64,000 nucleotides of DNA from Micromonospora sp. HNM0581 (GCF_012726175.1 NZ_JAASAD010000005.1:186001-250000); one strand, 5' to 3'. Positions 51,917-60,896 are shown, counted from the stretch's first letter. Numbers and translations are program-made. Notes: a model not told the origin generated them from the sequence alone.

Positions 51917-53311
51917 TCACAGCACCCGCGGCGGCGTGTTCCCGGCGGCGACGATGGCCCGCCGGATCGGCACGGCCAGCAACAGCAGGAACCCGACCAC
52001 GAAGAAGATCAGCAGGGAGACCAGACCGACCCGGTAGGAGTTGGTGAGGTGGAACACCAGACCGAACACCAGCGGACCGAGCCAGCTGGTGCCCTTGTCG
52101 CTGATCTCGTAGAAGCCGTAGTACTCACCCTCCCTGCCGGCGGGAATCAGCTGACTGAACAGTGACCGACTCAATGCCTGGCTGCCACCGAGAACCAGGC
52201 CGATGGCCGCGCCGAGCAGCATGAACGGCAGCGGTGCCTCGGCTGGCAGCCGGAACGCCGCGACGATCACCGCGGTCCAGAGCACCAGGCTGAGCAGGAC
52301 CGTCTTCCAGGCCCCGATCCGCCCGGCCAGGGCACCCAGCCCCAACGCACCCCCGAAGGCGAGGAACTGCACCAGCAGGATCGTCACGATCAGGGTGCTC
52401 TGCCCCAGCCGTAGTTCCTCGGTGCCGTACTGGCTGGCCAGGGTGATGACGGTCTGGATGCCGTCGTTGTAGACCAGGAACGCCAGCAGGAAGAACAGCG
52501 TCAGCGGGTACGCCTTGATCTCCCGCAACGTGTGACCGAGTTGACGGAACCCGTCGGTGAGCACGTTGCCGCGGCCGGCGGCGGCCAGCGCGGCGTCGGT
52601 GGGACGCTCCCGCAGCCACCGCAGCGGCACCAGCGTGAACACCGCCCACCACAGCCCGGCCGAGACGATGGACCAGCGGGCCAGATCCAGGGTGCGTTCG
52701 GCGGTGCCGTTGTCGAACGACTGCACCGCGACGAGGTTCAACGCCAGCAGCAGACCACCACCCAGGTAGCCCACCGCCCAGCCCCGGCTGGAGATCGCGT
52801 CACGCTCGTCCGGCCCAGCCAACTGCGGCAGGAACGAGTTGTACACCACGATCGCCGCCCCGAAGCTGATATTGGCGACCACGAACAGCGCACCACCGAG
52901 CAGATACCGGTCGCCGGTGACGAAAAGCATGCCGACGGTCGCGGCCGCGCCGGTGAACGCCGTGGCGGCCAGCAGCCGCTTCTTGTGCAGCGACCGGTCG
53001 GCGATCGCACCGACGACCGGCAACACGAGGACCGTCAACAGCACCGACAACGAGACCAGGAACGGGTAGTAGGAGCCGGGGGCGACCTTGACACCCAACG
53101 GGTAGACGTACCCGGCGCACTCGTCCGCGCCGAGTTCACAGCCGGCGGCCACCTTGGTCACACTCGTCAGGAACGGACCGAGGAACACCGTGATGACGGT
53201 GGTCTGGAAAGCCGAGTTCGCCCAGTCGTAGACGTACCAGCCGGTGCGCTCGCGTCGGGTGCTACTCGGTGGCGGCGCGTCCTGCGTCGCCGCGGTGACC
53301 GTCTCGGCCAT
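51917..53311 (-). CDS. MFS transporter, Atg22/UMF1-like
   Basis: 464 residues with about twelve hydrophobic segments. Signature: GWYVYDWANSAFQTTVITVFLGPFL near the N-terminus, PVVGAIADRSLHKKR between helices 2 and 3, VVYNSFLPQLAGPDERDAISSRGWAVGYLGGG, and SRSLFSQLIPAGREGEYYGFYEISDKG near the end. In yeast Atg22 exports vacuolar amino acids; bacterial members are uncharacterised. The substrate is unknown. The glycerophosphodiesterase gene lies 22 bp downstream of position 53311 on the same strand and may be co-transcribed. Confidence 0.88.
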   Translation of the reverse strand: MAETVTAATQDAPPPSSTRRERTGWYVYDWANSAFQTTVITVFLGPFLTSVTKVAAGCELGADECAGYVYPLGVKVAPGSYYPFLVSLSVLLTVLVLPVVGAIADRSLHKKRLLAATAFTGAAATVGMLFVTGDRYLLGGALFVVANISFGAAIVVYNSFLPQLAGPDERDAISSRGWAVGYLGGGLLLALNLVAVQSFDNGTAERTLDLARWSIVSAGLWWAVFTLVPLRWLRERPTDAALAAAGRGNVLTDGFRQLGHTLREIKAYPLTLFFLLAFLVYNDGIQTVITLASQYGTEELRLGQSTLIVTILLVQFLAFGGALGLGALAGRIGAWKTVLLSLVLWTAVIVAAFRLPAEAPLPFMLLGAAIGLVLGGSQALSRSLFSQLIPAGREGEYYGFYEISDKGTSWLGPLVFGLVFHLTNSYRVGLVSLLIFFVVGFLLLLAVPIRRAIVAAGNTPPRVL

Positions 53312-53332
53312 AGGGGTCCTCCGCCCGGGTGT

Positions 53333-54097
53333 TCAGGCGGCCCAGTGGCCGCGGCTGCGGTAGACGTCGCGCAGCACGCCGACGTGGTCGGTCATGATGC
53401 CATCCACCCCGAGATCAAGTAACTCGTGCATCTCGGTGGGTTCGTCGATCGTCCAGACGTGCACCTGCAACCCCAGCCGGTGGGCCGTACGCACGAACCG
53501 CCGGTCGACCACCGGCACCCGGCCGTAGCGCACCGGCACCTGCGCGGCCACCACCGACGGTGGCAGCCGCAGCGGCCGTCCCGCCCACGAGGCCCACCGC
53601 AGTCGGGCCACTCCGCGGACCCCCAGGCCGGTGGCGATGCGTCCCCTGGTCAACGCACGCAGCCGGGTCAGCCGGGCGTCACTGAACGAGGCCAGCAGCA
53701 CCCGGTCGGCGGCACCGGCCCGGTCGACAGTGGCCACCGTGGGTGCCACCGCCTGCTCGCTCTTGACGTCGATGTTGAACCGCACCTGCGGCCACGCGTC
53801 GAGCACCTCGTCGAGGCGGGGCACCGCGGCACCACCACCGACACGCACCGTGGCCAGGTCCGCCCAGCGCATCGCGTCGACCCGGCCACGCTGACCGGTG
53901 ACCCGTTCCAGGGTGTCGTCGTGGAACACCACGGCCACCCCGTCGGCGGTGCCGTGCACGTCGGTCTCGACGTACCGGTACCCCAGCTCGACTGCCCGGG
54001 CGAAAGCGGCGGCGGTGTTCTCGTCACCGTCGGCGGCGCCGCCTCGGTGGGCGAAGGCCAGCGGTGCGGGCGCGTCGAGGTAGGGGTGCACGGTCAT
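53333..54097 (-). CDS. Glycerophosphodiester phosphodiesterase
   Basis: 254 residues from ATG 54097, which gives the usual opening ahead of FAHRGGAADGDENTAAAFARAVELGYRYVETDVHGTADGVAVVFHDDTLERVTG, the full catalytic HRG...E-x-D...HDxxL set. VRFNIDVKS and VHVWTIDEPTEMHELLDLGVDGIMTDH complete the TIM-barrel. It hydrolyses glycerophosphodiesters from phospholipid or teichoic acid turnover to glycerol-3-phosphate; no signal peptide, so it is cytoplasmic. Confidence 0.92.
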   Translation of the reverse strand: MTVHPYLDAPAPLAFAHRGGAADGDENTAAAFARAVELGYRYVETDVHGTADGVAVVFHDDTLERVTGQRGRVDAMRWADLATVRVGGGAAVPRLDEVLDAWPQVRFNIDVKSEQAVAPTVATVDRAGAADRVLLASFSDARLTRLRALTRGRIATGLGVRGVARLRWASWAGRPLRLPPSVVAAQVPVRYGRVPVVDRRFVRTAHRLGLQVHVWTIDEPTEMHELLDLGVDGIMTDHVGVLRDVYRSRGHWAA

Positions 54098-54170
54098 GGG
54101 CACGCGGCGAAGTATGCCTGTCCCCGGTGACTTCCCGGTGGCGGGCCAGGTACCTCGGATCGTCCACGTC

Positions 54171-54458
54171 TCATACCTGCGGGGTGCCGGATGCCTCCGG
54201 ATAGACGAGGATCGGCGCACCGGTGGCGACCACCGCAGCGGCGGCATCCAGGGCCCGGTGCACACCCTTGGTGCCCCGGTCGACGCGGATGTGCCCGGCG
54301 CGGCGCATCGCGGCGCCGATCAGCGGGGCCCGGAACAGCCCACCCGTGGCCATGATCCTCGGTGCCACCCGGCAGGCCGCGGCGAGCACGATCGGGTCGA
54401 ACGGGCTGACGTGGTTGGCGGCCAGGATCAGCGGTCCGCCGCGCGGGCCGGGTGGCAC
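54171..54458 (-). pseudogene. 1-acylglycerol-3-phosphate acyltransferase (plsC) fragment
   Basis: GGPLILAANHVSPFDPIVLAAACR carries the NHx4D motif; GGLFRAPLIGAAMRRAGHIRVDRG and APILVYPEASGTPQV follow. The rest of the YPEG region and the C-terminal third are missing, and only a short N-terminal part precedes the motif. It is truncated at both ends and unlikely to work. Confidence 0.7.
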
Positions 54459-54528
54459 AGGTGAGCAGGGTCATTGGTCCCGGGCCGGTTCGGGTCGTCC
54501 GCCCCTGCGGATCCGCGTACGACGCAAT

Positions 54529-54554
54529 GTAGTATTTACTACGTCTTGTAGTAT
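54529..54554. promoter_or_regulatory. BlaI/MecI-like operator upstream of cydA
   Basis: GTAGTA-TT-TACTAC (54529-54542) and TACTAC-GTCTT-GTAGTA (54537-54553) are overlapping inverted repeats in an AT-rich patch 21 bp before the cydA start. They closely resemble the BlaI/MecI/CopY operator TACTAC-N4-GTAGTA, so a BlaI-type repressor probably controls cydAB. Confidence 0.65.
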
Positions 54555-54574
54555 GAGTCGCTGGGGGGTCGCAG

Positions 54575-55978
54575 GTGGACGCGTTGGACGTCGCCCGCTG
54601 GCAGTTCGGTGTCACCACCGTCTACCACTTTCTCTTCGTACCGCTGACCATCGGCCTGTCCGTCCTGGTCGCCATCCTCCAGACACTCTGGCACCGCACC
54701 GGCGACGAAAAGTACCTCAAACTCACCAAGTTCTACGGCAAACTCTTCCTGATCAACTTCGCCATGGGTGTCGTCACCGGCATCGTCCAGGAATTCCAGT
54801 TCGGCATGAACTGGAGCGACTACTCCCGCTTCGTCGGCGACATCTTCGGCGCACCCCTGGCCATCGAAGCCCTCGTCGCGTTCTTCCTCGAATCCACCTT
54901 CATCGGCCTGTGGATCTTCGGATGGGACCGACTACCCGCCCGCCTGCACCTGGCCAGCATCTGGACCGCCGCCATCGGCACCAACCTGTCCGCCTACTTC
55001 ATCCTCGCCGCGAACTCGTTCATGCAGAACCCCGTCGGCTACCGCTACAACCCGGACACCGGCCGAGCCGAACTGACCGACTTCCTCGCCGTGCTGACCA
55101 ACAAGGTCGCCCTGATCACCTTCCCGCACACCATCGCCGGCGCCTTCCTGGTCGCCGGATCGCTGCTGGTGGCCGTCGCCCTGTGGCACCTCATCCGCAA
55201 CCGCGACAGCGCCGACACCCCCGCCTACCGCTTCGCCGCCCGCTTCGGCGCCTGGGTCACCCTGGCCAGCGCCGCCCTCGTCGTCGTCACCGGCGACATC
55301 CAAGGCAAAATCATGACGCAGGTACAACCGATGAAGATGGCCGCCGCCGAAGGGCTCTACACCACCGAAAGCCCCGCGTCGTTCTCCGTACTGACCATCG
55401 GCAGCCTCGACGGCAGCCGCGAACTGTTCGCCCTCAAGATCCCGTACCTGCTGTCCTACCTCGGCACCGGCGACCCCAACGGCACCGTGCAGGGCATCAA
55501 CGACCTCCAGGCCCGCTACAGCGCCCAGTACGGCGCCGGCAGCTACACCCCGATCATCCCGGTCACCTACTGGAGCTTCCGGATGATGATCGGCTTCGGG
55601 CTCGCCGCCGCCGCCATCGCCCTACTGGTCCTCTGGACCCACCGCAAAGGACGCACCCCCACCAGCACCTGGCTGCTGCGCGCCGGCCTCGCCATGCCGA
55701 TCCTGCCGCTACTGGCCAACTCCTTCGGCTGGATCTTCACCGAGATGGGCCGCCAACCCTGGATCGTCTTCGGCGAGATGCTCACCCGCGACGGCGTATC
55801 CCGCAGCGTCAGCCTCACCGAAGTCCTCACCTCCTTCACCGCCTTCACCCTCATCTACGCCACCCTCGCCATCATCGAGGTGAAACTACTGATCCGCTAC
55901 GCCAAGGCCGGCGTCCCCGACATCACCCCCACCCCCGAACCCGACGACACCGAACGTCCGCTCACCTTCGCCTACTGA
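54575..55978 (+). CDS. cydA: Cytochrome bd oxidase subunit I
   Basis: 467 residues from GTG 54575 (GGGGGG just upstream). Opening ARWQFGVTTVYHFLFVPLTIGLS includes the haem b595 histidine; GIVQEFQFGMNWSDYSRFVGDIFGAPLAIEALVAFFLESTFIGLWIFGW holds the conserved quinol-oxidase helices and acidic residues; FPHTIAGAFLVAG carries the haem b558 ligand; the GRQPW motif occurs in TEMGRQPWIVFGEML. The Q-loop is of the short type. It is the catalytic subunit of the high-affinity quinol oxidase. Confidence 0.95.
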   Translation: MDALDVARWQFGVTTVYHFLFVPLTIGLSVLVAILQTLWHRTGDEKYLKLTKFYGKLFLINFAMGVVTGIVQEFQFGMNWSDYSRFVGDIFGAPLAIEALVAFFLESTFIGLWIFGWDRLPARLHLASIWTAAIGTNLSAYFILAANSFMQNPVGYRYNPDTGRAELTDFLAVLTNKVALITFPHTIAGAFLVAGSLLVAVALWHLIRNRDSADTPAYRFAARFGAWVTLASAALVVVTGDIQGKIMTQVQPMKMAAAEGLYTTESPASFSVLTIGSLDGSRELFALKIPYLLSYLGTGDPNGTVQGINDLQARYSAQYGAGSYTPIIPVTYWSFRMMIGFGLAAAAIALLVLWTHRKGRTPTSTWLLRAGLAMPILPLLANSFGWIFTEMGRQPWIVFGEMLTRDGVSRSVSLTEVLTSFTAFTLIYATLAIIEVKLLIRYAKAGVPDITPTPEPDDTERPLTFAY

Positions 55979-55992
55979 GCCCGGAGCCACCC

Positions 55993-56991
55993 GTGGAACT
56001 GACCACCATCTGGTTTCTCCTCGTCGCCGTCCTGTTCACCGGCTACTTCATCCTCGAAGGCTTCGACTTCGGCGTCGGCATGCTGCTGCCCGTACTCGGC
56101 CGCGACGACAAGGAACGCCGCGTCATGATCAACACCATCGGGCCGGTCTGGGACGGCAACGAGGTCTGGCTGATCACCGCCGGAGGCGCCATGTTCGCCG
56201 CCTTCCCCGAGTGGTACGCCACCCTCTTCTCCGGCTTCTACCTACCCCTGCTACTCATCCTGCTGGCCCTGATCGCCCGCGGCGTCGCCTTCGAATACCG
56301 CCACAAGCGTCCCGAGGCATCCTGGAAACGCCGCTGGGACAACGCCATCTTCTTCGGCTCACTCGTCCCGGCGATCCTGTGGGGCGTGGCGTTCGCCAAC
56401 ATCCTGCGCGGCGTGCCGCTGGACGCCGACCACGAGTACGTCGGCGGACTGCTCAACCTGCTCAACCCGTACGCCCTGCTCGGCGGCGCCACCACCGCGG
56501 CGCTGTTCGCCACCCACGGCGCCGTCTTCGTCGCCCTCAAGACCGTCGGCGACATCCGCGGCCGGGCCGCCGCCCTCGCCGTGCGCCTGGGCGTGGCCGC
56601 GGCGGTCCTCGCGGTGGCCTTCCTGAGCTGGACCCTGACCATCCGCTCCAGCACGGCCGCCGTCGTGCTCGCCGTCGCCGCCGCGCTCGCCCTGCTCGGC
56701 GGTCTCGCCGCCGCCACGGTACGCCGCGAAGGCTGGGCCTTCACCGGCACCGCCGCCGCGATCGGCCTCGCGGTGGCCACCCTCTTCACCGCCCTCTTCC
56801 CGAACGTCCTGCCCTCCACACTCGACCCGACCGGCACACTCACCGCCACCAACGCCGCCTCCACCCCCTACACCCTCACGATCATGACCTGGGTCGCGGT
56901 GTTCTTCACCCCCATCGTGCTGGCCTACCAGGGCTGGACCTACTGGGTCTTCCGCAAACGCATCGGCGTCACCCACATCCCACACCACTGA
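55993..56991 (+). CDS. cydB: Cytochrome bd oxidase subunit II
   Basis: 332 residues, GTG 55993 with GGAG upstream, 14 bp after cydA. Typical start TTIWFLLVAVLFTGYFILEGFDFGVGMLLPVLGRDDKERRVMINTIGPVWDGNEVWLITAGGAMFAAFPEWYATLFSGFYLPLLL; eight or nine helices. It pairs with CydA in the membrane. The cydCD exporter genes that often follow are not here; an acetyltransferase gene comes next. Confidence 0.95.
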   Translation: MELTTIWFLLVAVLFTGYFILEGFDFGVGMLLPVLGRDDKERRVMINTIGPVWDGNEVWLITAGGAMFAAFPEWYATLFSGFYLPLLLILLALIARGVAFEYRHKRPEASWKRRWDNAIFFGSLVPAILWGVAFANILRGVPLDADHEYVGGLLNLLNPYALLGGATTAALFATHGAVFVALKTVGDIRGRAAALAVRLGVAAAVLAVAFLSWTLTIRSSTAAVVLAVAAALALLGGLAAATVRREGWAFTGTAAAIGLAVATLFTALFPNVLPSTLDPTGTLTATNAASTPYTLTIMTWVAVFFTPIVLAYQGWTYWVFRKRIGVTHIPHH

Positions 56992-57046
56992 CCCACCCCA
57001 CCGGCGAATCCAGCCGCCCCACCACCACGACCACTATCGTCAGCCC

Positions 57047-58213
57047 GTGCCCGACGTGCGTGAACTCACCCCCGACGACCTGAACGACGCCTGGCAACTC
57101 GGCCGGCTCGCCTTCGGCTCCGACCCGCAACCACCCCCACCACCAAACCCCACCGGCCGCACCGCCTACGGCGCCTTCGACTCCACCGGAAAACTCATCG
57201 GCAAGGCCGTCGACCTGCACGACGAACAATGGTGGAGCGGACACGCCGTACCCGCCGCAGACGTCGCCGGCGTCGCCGTCGCACCCGAAGCACGCGGCAC
57301 CGGAGTGGGCCGAGCCCTGCTGAGCACCCTGCTCCGCCACGCCCACGACCGCGGCGCCGCCGTCAGCGCGCTGTTCCCCACCACCGCCGCCCCCTACCGC
57401 GCCTGCGGCTGGGAGATCACCGGCCAACGACGCACCCTCGACCTGCCCACCGCCACCCTGCCCCGACACCGCCCCGACCCACGGCTGACCGTCCGCGCCG
57501 GCACTCCCGGCGACCTGCCCGCCACCGCCGAGCTCTACCGACACGTCGCCCACCACCGCAACGGCCTGCTCACCCGCACCCACCGCCGGTTCACCGCCAC
57601 CGACGAGCTGCCCTACGACGGGCTCACCCTCGTCGAACACGACGACCAACTGGTCGGCTACGCCGGCTGGGACCGGGGCCGCGGTTACGGCCCCGACGCC
57701 GTCCTCACCGTCGAAGACATCCTCGCCACCACGGCCGACGCCACCCAAGCCCTCGTCGGCGTCCTCGCCAGCTGGTGCAGCGTCACCCCGACCCTGCGCG
57801 TGACCCCGCTACCCGGCGACACCGTCAGCACCCACCTGCCCCTGGAACGCGCCCGCGAACACGAACGCGACACCTGGATGCACCGACCCGTCGACATCGT
57901 CCGCGCCGTACAGGCCCGCGGCTGGCCCACCCACACCCACGGCCAGGTCACCTTCACCCTCACCGACGACCTCGCCGACTGGAACACCGGCACCTGGCAA
58001 CTCACCGTCGCCGACGGCCACGCCGACCTGCACCGCACCACCAACGACACCGACCTGCACCTGACCGTACGCGGCTTCGCCCGCCTCTACACCGGCACCG
58101 CCACCGCCCGAACCCTCGCCGAAACCGGGCTCCTGCACCACACCACACCCGACCCCAGCGCCCTGGACCTGCTCGCCGCCGGACCCACCGCCCACCTCAT
58201 CGACTACTTCTGA
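57047..58213 (+). CDS. Eis-family GNAT acetyltransferase with SCP2-like C-terminus
   Basis: 388 residues, the usual Eis length. First GNAT domain with VAGVAVAPEARGTGVGRALLSTLL; second GNAT-like part (LTVRAGTPGDLPATAELYRHVA...DQLVGYAGWDRGRGYG); sterol-carrier-protein-2-like end (VTFTLTDDLADWNTGTWQLTV...GFARLYTGTATARTLAETGLL) and a terminal phenylalanine (LIDYF), whose carboxylate serves as general base in Eis. Eis enzymes acetylate multiple amines of aminoglycosides or host proteins. The natural substrate here is unknown. Confidence 0.9.
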   Translation: MPDVRELTPDDLNDAWQLGRLAFGSDPQPPPPPNPTGRTAYGAFDSTGKLIGKAVDLHDEQWWSGHAVPAADVAGVAVAPEARGTGVGRALLSTLLRHAHDRGAAVSALFPTTAAPYRACGWEITGQRRTLDLPTATLPRHRPDPRLTVRAGTPGDLPATAELYRHVAHHRNGLLTRTHRRFTATDELPYDGLTLVEHDDQLVGYAGWDRGRGYGPDAVLTVEDILATTADATQALVGVLASWCSVTPTLRVTPLPGDTVSTHLPLERAREHERDTWMHRPVDIVRAVQARGWPTHTHGQVTFTLTDDLADWNTGTWQLTVADGHADLHRTTNDTDLHLTVRGFARLYTGTATARTLAETGLLHHTTPDPSALDLLAAGPTAHLIDYF

Positions 58214-58222
58214 CAGACGCCG

Positions 58223-58259
58223 CGGCCCGGCCCGGCACGTCACATGCCGGACCGGGCCG
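58223..58259. terminator. Bidirectional terminator
   Basis: CGGCCCGGCCCGGCA (58223-58237) pairs, with one mismatch, with TGCCGGACCGGGCCG (58245-58259) between convergent genes. Confidence 0.8.
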
Positions 58260-58284
58260 CCGGTCGGATCGGAACCTGCCGTAC

Positions 58285-59013
58285 TCAGCCCGCCTCGCGC
58301 AACTCCGCCAACCGGGCCTCGATCTCTGCCAACTCCGCCCGCAACTTCTCCGCCTGCTGCTCCGCCTCCGACCGCTCCGCAGACAGAATCTGCTCCACCG
58401 CCTCCTGCACCCCCGGAACATCCACCAACGCCACCATCCGCAGCGCCTCCGCCGGCTTGAGCACGTACGGCTTCGCCAACACCTTGCTGCCCTGCTGCGC
58501 GGCGACCGTCCACTCACCCTCGGCATAGGCCAACGTGACCGTCAACCCCGCCGGCCCCTTCGGCTTGGCCGCCTTCACCACCCGCCGGGCCGGTTTGGCT
58601 TCCGCCTTCGGCTCCACCGTCTCGTCCACCCTCGACTCCTCCTGACGCGGCTGCTCCACCTGACGCTGCTCCTCCCGACGCGGCTGCGGCACCCGGTCCA
58701 ACACGAACTCCGGCTCCACCTGCGCCGGCACCACCGGCTCCGACTCCACCTTGGGCTCCACCGGCCGCCGACCCGCACCACGCGGCGCCACCGCCACATC
58801 AGTGGGGGAGAACGGCAACTCGTCACGGCCGAACCGCACCACCACGAACTCGTCGGACTCCGCCGGATCAGTCAACTCCACCACCTGACCCAGCTGCCCA
58901 GCGATCTGACCCGCCGCCGCAGTGAACACCACCTTCGGCTTACGCCCCGCGGCCAACGCCTCCCGGATGCCGCGCACCTCGTCCTCGGACAGTCCCTGAC
59001 CAGCGGCACCCAT
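58285..59013 (-). CDS. Hypothetical protein, DUF6319-like
   Basis: 242 residues from ATG 59013. The N-terminal block (GLSEDEVRGIREALAAGRKPKVVFTAAAGQIAGQLGQVVELTDPAESDEFVVVRFGRDELPFSPTDV) matches what I remember of DUF6319. A middle, charged, proline-rich linker is followed by a globular GLTVTLAYAEGEWTVAAQQGSKVLAKPYVLKPAEALRMVALVDVPGVQEAVEQIL and a C-terminal coiled coil (ERSEAEQQAEKLRAELAEIEARLAELREAG). Function unknown; possibly nucleoid-associated or regulatory. Confidence 0.65.
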   Translation of the reverse strand: MGAAGQGLSEDEVRGIREALAAGRKPKVVFTAAAGQIAGQLGQVVELTDPAESDEFVVVRFGRDELPFSPTDVAVAPRGAGRRPVEPKVESEPVVPAQVEPEFVLDRVPQPRREEQRQVEQPRQEESRVDETVEPKAEAKPARRVVKAAKPKGPAGLTVTLAYAEGEWTVAAQQGSKVLAKPYVLKPAEALRMVALVDVPGVQEAVEQILSAERSEAEQQAEKLRAELAEIEARLAELREAG

Positions 59014-59086
59014 CGCCCAACCTCGTTTCCTCGTACACCTGTTCAGACGCCTGCCTTGATACCAGCCGCCCGTGACAACCCGAAGA

Positions 59087-59548
59087 TCAGCCCCCCAACG
59101 CGCGCAACGCCCGATCCGCATGCTCGTTCATGCCCAACTCGCTGTGCACCACTTCGATGACCCGCCGATCCACCCCGATCACGAACGTCATCCGACGCGT
59201 ACTCAACGGCCCCAACGGCAACCGGCGCCGCACCCCGAACCGGTCCGCCACCACACCATCCGCATCCGACAACAACGGATAGTCGAACCCGTGCAACCGC
59301 GAGAACTCCGCCTGCCGCGACACCGGATCGCGGCTGATACCCACCCGCTGCGCACCCACAGCCGCGAACTCCGCCGCCAGATCCCGAAAGTGACAACTCT
59401 CCGCCGTGCAACCCCGCGTCATCGCCGCCGGATAGAAGAACAACACCACCGGACCCGACTCCAGCAGCTGCGTCAACCGCCGCGACCGACCCGTCTCGTC
59501 CGGCAACTCGAAATCCTCGACCAGATCCCCGACACCCACACCCGTCAC
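59087..59548 (-). CDS. Peroxiredoxin, BCP/PrxQ type
   Basis: 153 residues from GTG 59548 with GGGAGGAC upstream. Thioredoxin fold: VGDLVEDFELPDETG, then VVLFFYPAAMTRGCTAESCHFRD, where the first Cys is the peroxidatic residue (the usual TPGC reads TRGC) and the second, five residues later, the resolving one. ISRDPVSRQAEFSRLHGFDYPLLSD follows. It reduces peroxides with thioredoxin as donor. It is close to and codirectional with the hypothetical protein at 58285. Confidence 0.9.
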   Translation of the reverse strand: MTGVGVGDLVEDFELPDETGRSRRLTQLLESGPVVLFFYPAAMTRGCTAESCHFRDLAAEFAAVGAQRVGISRDPVSRQAEFSRLHGFDYPLLSDADGVVADRFGVRRRLPLGPLSTRRMTFVIGVDRRVIEVVHSELGMNEHADRALRALGG

Positions 59549-59688
59549 GAGTCCTCCCAACGACACTGTGGCCGCGAGCGTATGCCATCGACCTGGACCG
59601 GCCGCGCAGACAAGACACCGCGCCACCCGGCACCGCGACCACCCCGGTAACGTCCCCGACACCAGCTCGGGGCAGGGGAGAGGCCACA

Positions 59689-60417
59689 TTGACCACCGTC
59701 ACCGTCATCACCGGCGGCAGCCGAGGTATCGGCGCCGCCACCGCACGCCGCCTCGCCCGCACCGGCCAGCACATCACCCTCGGCTACCGACGTGACCACA
59801 CCGCCGCCGACACCGTCGTGGCCGACCTGCGCGCCATCGGCGTACGCGCCATCGCCGTACCCGCCGACACCCGCGACCCCGACCAGGTCGCCGCCCTGTT
59901 CGACGCCGCGACCGAACTCGGCACCCTCACCGGCCTGGTCAACAACGCCGGCATCACCAGTCCGATCGGCCCCTTCACCGAGCTCGACCCCGACGACCTG
60001 CGCCGCGTCGTCGACGTCAACCTCATCGGCTACGTCCTCTGCGCCCAGCAGGCCGCCCGCCGGATGACCGAGGGCGCCGCCATCGTGAACCTCTCCTCAG
60101 TCGCCGCCACCCTCGGCAGCCCAGGGGAGTACGTGCACTACGCCGCCGTCAAGGCCGCCACCGACGCCCTCACCATCGGCCTGGCCAAGGAACTGGCGCC
60201 TCGGGGCATCCGCGTCAACGCGGTCGCCCCCGGTGTCATCCGCACCGACATCCACGCCCTGTCCGGCCAACCCGACCGACCCGACCGCGTCGCCGACCGC
60301 ATCCCACTGGGCCGCCCTGGCGAACCCGACGAGGTCGCCGCCGCTGTCGTCTGGTTGCTCAGCCCCGACGCCTCCTACACGACCGGCACCATCCTTCGTG
60401 TCGGCGGCGGCCTCTGA
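59689..60417 (+). CDS. SDR-family oxidoreductase (FabG-like)
   Basis: 242 residues from TTG 59689, with GGGGAGAGG just upstream. TGGSRGIGAATARRLA binds the cofactor; LVNNAGI, the NLSSVAATLGSPGEYVHYAAVKAA block (Ser-Tyr-Lys) and the C-terminal WLLSPDASYTTGTILRVGGGL match FabG/glucose dehydrogenase-type enzymes. It would reduce or oxidise a 3-oxoacyl, sugar or steroid substrate. It is the last gene before the dif-like site. Confidence 0.92.
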   Translation: MTTVTVITGGSRGIGAATARRLARTGQHITLGYRRDHTAADTVVADLRAIGVRAIAVPADTRDPDQVAALFDAATELGTLTGLVNNAGITSPIGPFTELDPDDLRRVVDVNLIGYVLCAQQAARRMTEGAAIVNLSSVAATLGSPGEYVHYAAVKAATDALTIGLAKELAPRGIRVNAVAPGVIRTDIHALSGQPDRPDRVADRIPLGRPGEPDEVAAAVVWLLSPDASYTTGTILRVGGGL

Positions 60418-60577
60418 GCCGGCCAGACCGATCGGCATCACGGCAGGACGGCGGGCACCACAGAGGAGGAACCGCACCGCCCGGGCAAACGCGTCGCTGA
60501 GCTGGCGCGCCCCGACGTCCGGTGGACCGGGCTCGACGGACGCGGGGGCTCGACGTCTGCTCGAGACCTCGACCTGG
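60418..60577. other. Intergenic stretch before the dif-like site
   Basis: GC-rich, no gene recognised. It separates the SDR gene from the dif-like site. Confidence 0.5.
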
Positions 60578-60605
60578 TTATTCGATAATCTACATTATGT
60601 AAAGT
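60578..60605. other. dif: Putative chromosome dimer resolution site (dif)
   Basis: Left arm TTATTCGATAA, centre TCTACA, right arm TTATGTAAAGT, an 11-6-11 arrangement of XerC and XerD half-sites. The core CGATAAT...ACATTATGT is identical to the actinobacterial dif consensus as I remember it, with differences at only four outer positions. It is AT-rich in a GC-rich, non-coding setting. FtsK/XerCD act here at the replication terminus to resolve chromosome dimers. Confidence 0.8.
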
Positions 60606-60656
60606 TGAGCGGATCGGCCCCTGCCCCGGCTGCATCGAGGGCACACCCCCGGGGGG

Positions 60657-60836
60657 TCAGCCGGCGGGACCGAAGTTTACTTCGGCGGTCGGGACCGTCC
60701 CGGGCCGGACGTAGATGCCGTTGGCCAGGTGCCGGTGGCGGGATTCGGCTCGGATTTCGGCGGTGCTGCGCCTCTTGGCCGCGAGGTGCGTCAGCCCGGG
60801 ACCGGCACGCTTCCGGCACCGGCCCGGATCAATCAC
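60657..60836 (-). CDS. Possible 59-residue protein
   Basis: GTG 60836 opens VIDPGRCRKRAGPGLTHLAA, continuing with KRRSTAEIRAESRHRHLANG and IYVRPGTVPTAEVNFGPAG, basic and protein-like in composition, but without a visible ribosome binding site or family. It lies between the two Xer-type sites and may be spurious. Confidence 0.3.
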   Translation of the reverse strand: MIDPGRCRKRAGPGLTHLAAKRRSTAEIRAESRHRHLANGIYVRPGTVPTAEVNFGPAG

Positions 60837-60896
60837 CGTGACGTTGGGGGGGCACCGACAGAAACACTCCCCCTGAACCACTCCCCGAATGCGAAA

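Noticed and set aside
54223..56991. A 922-codon frame across cydA and cydB
   Set aside because: Only its last third (from 55993) is CydB; the rest is an out-of-frame reading of cydA full of Arg/Pro/His repeats.
57229..59160. 643-codon plus-strand frame across Eis and the DUF6319-like gene
   Set aside because: Composition is almost wholly Arg/Pro/His and it spans a strong terminator; the two real genes use other frames.
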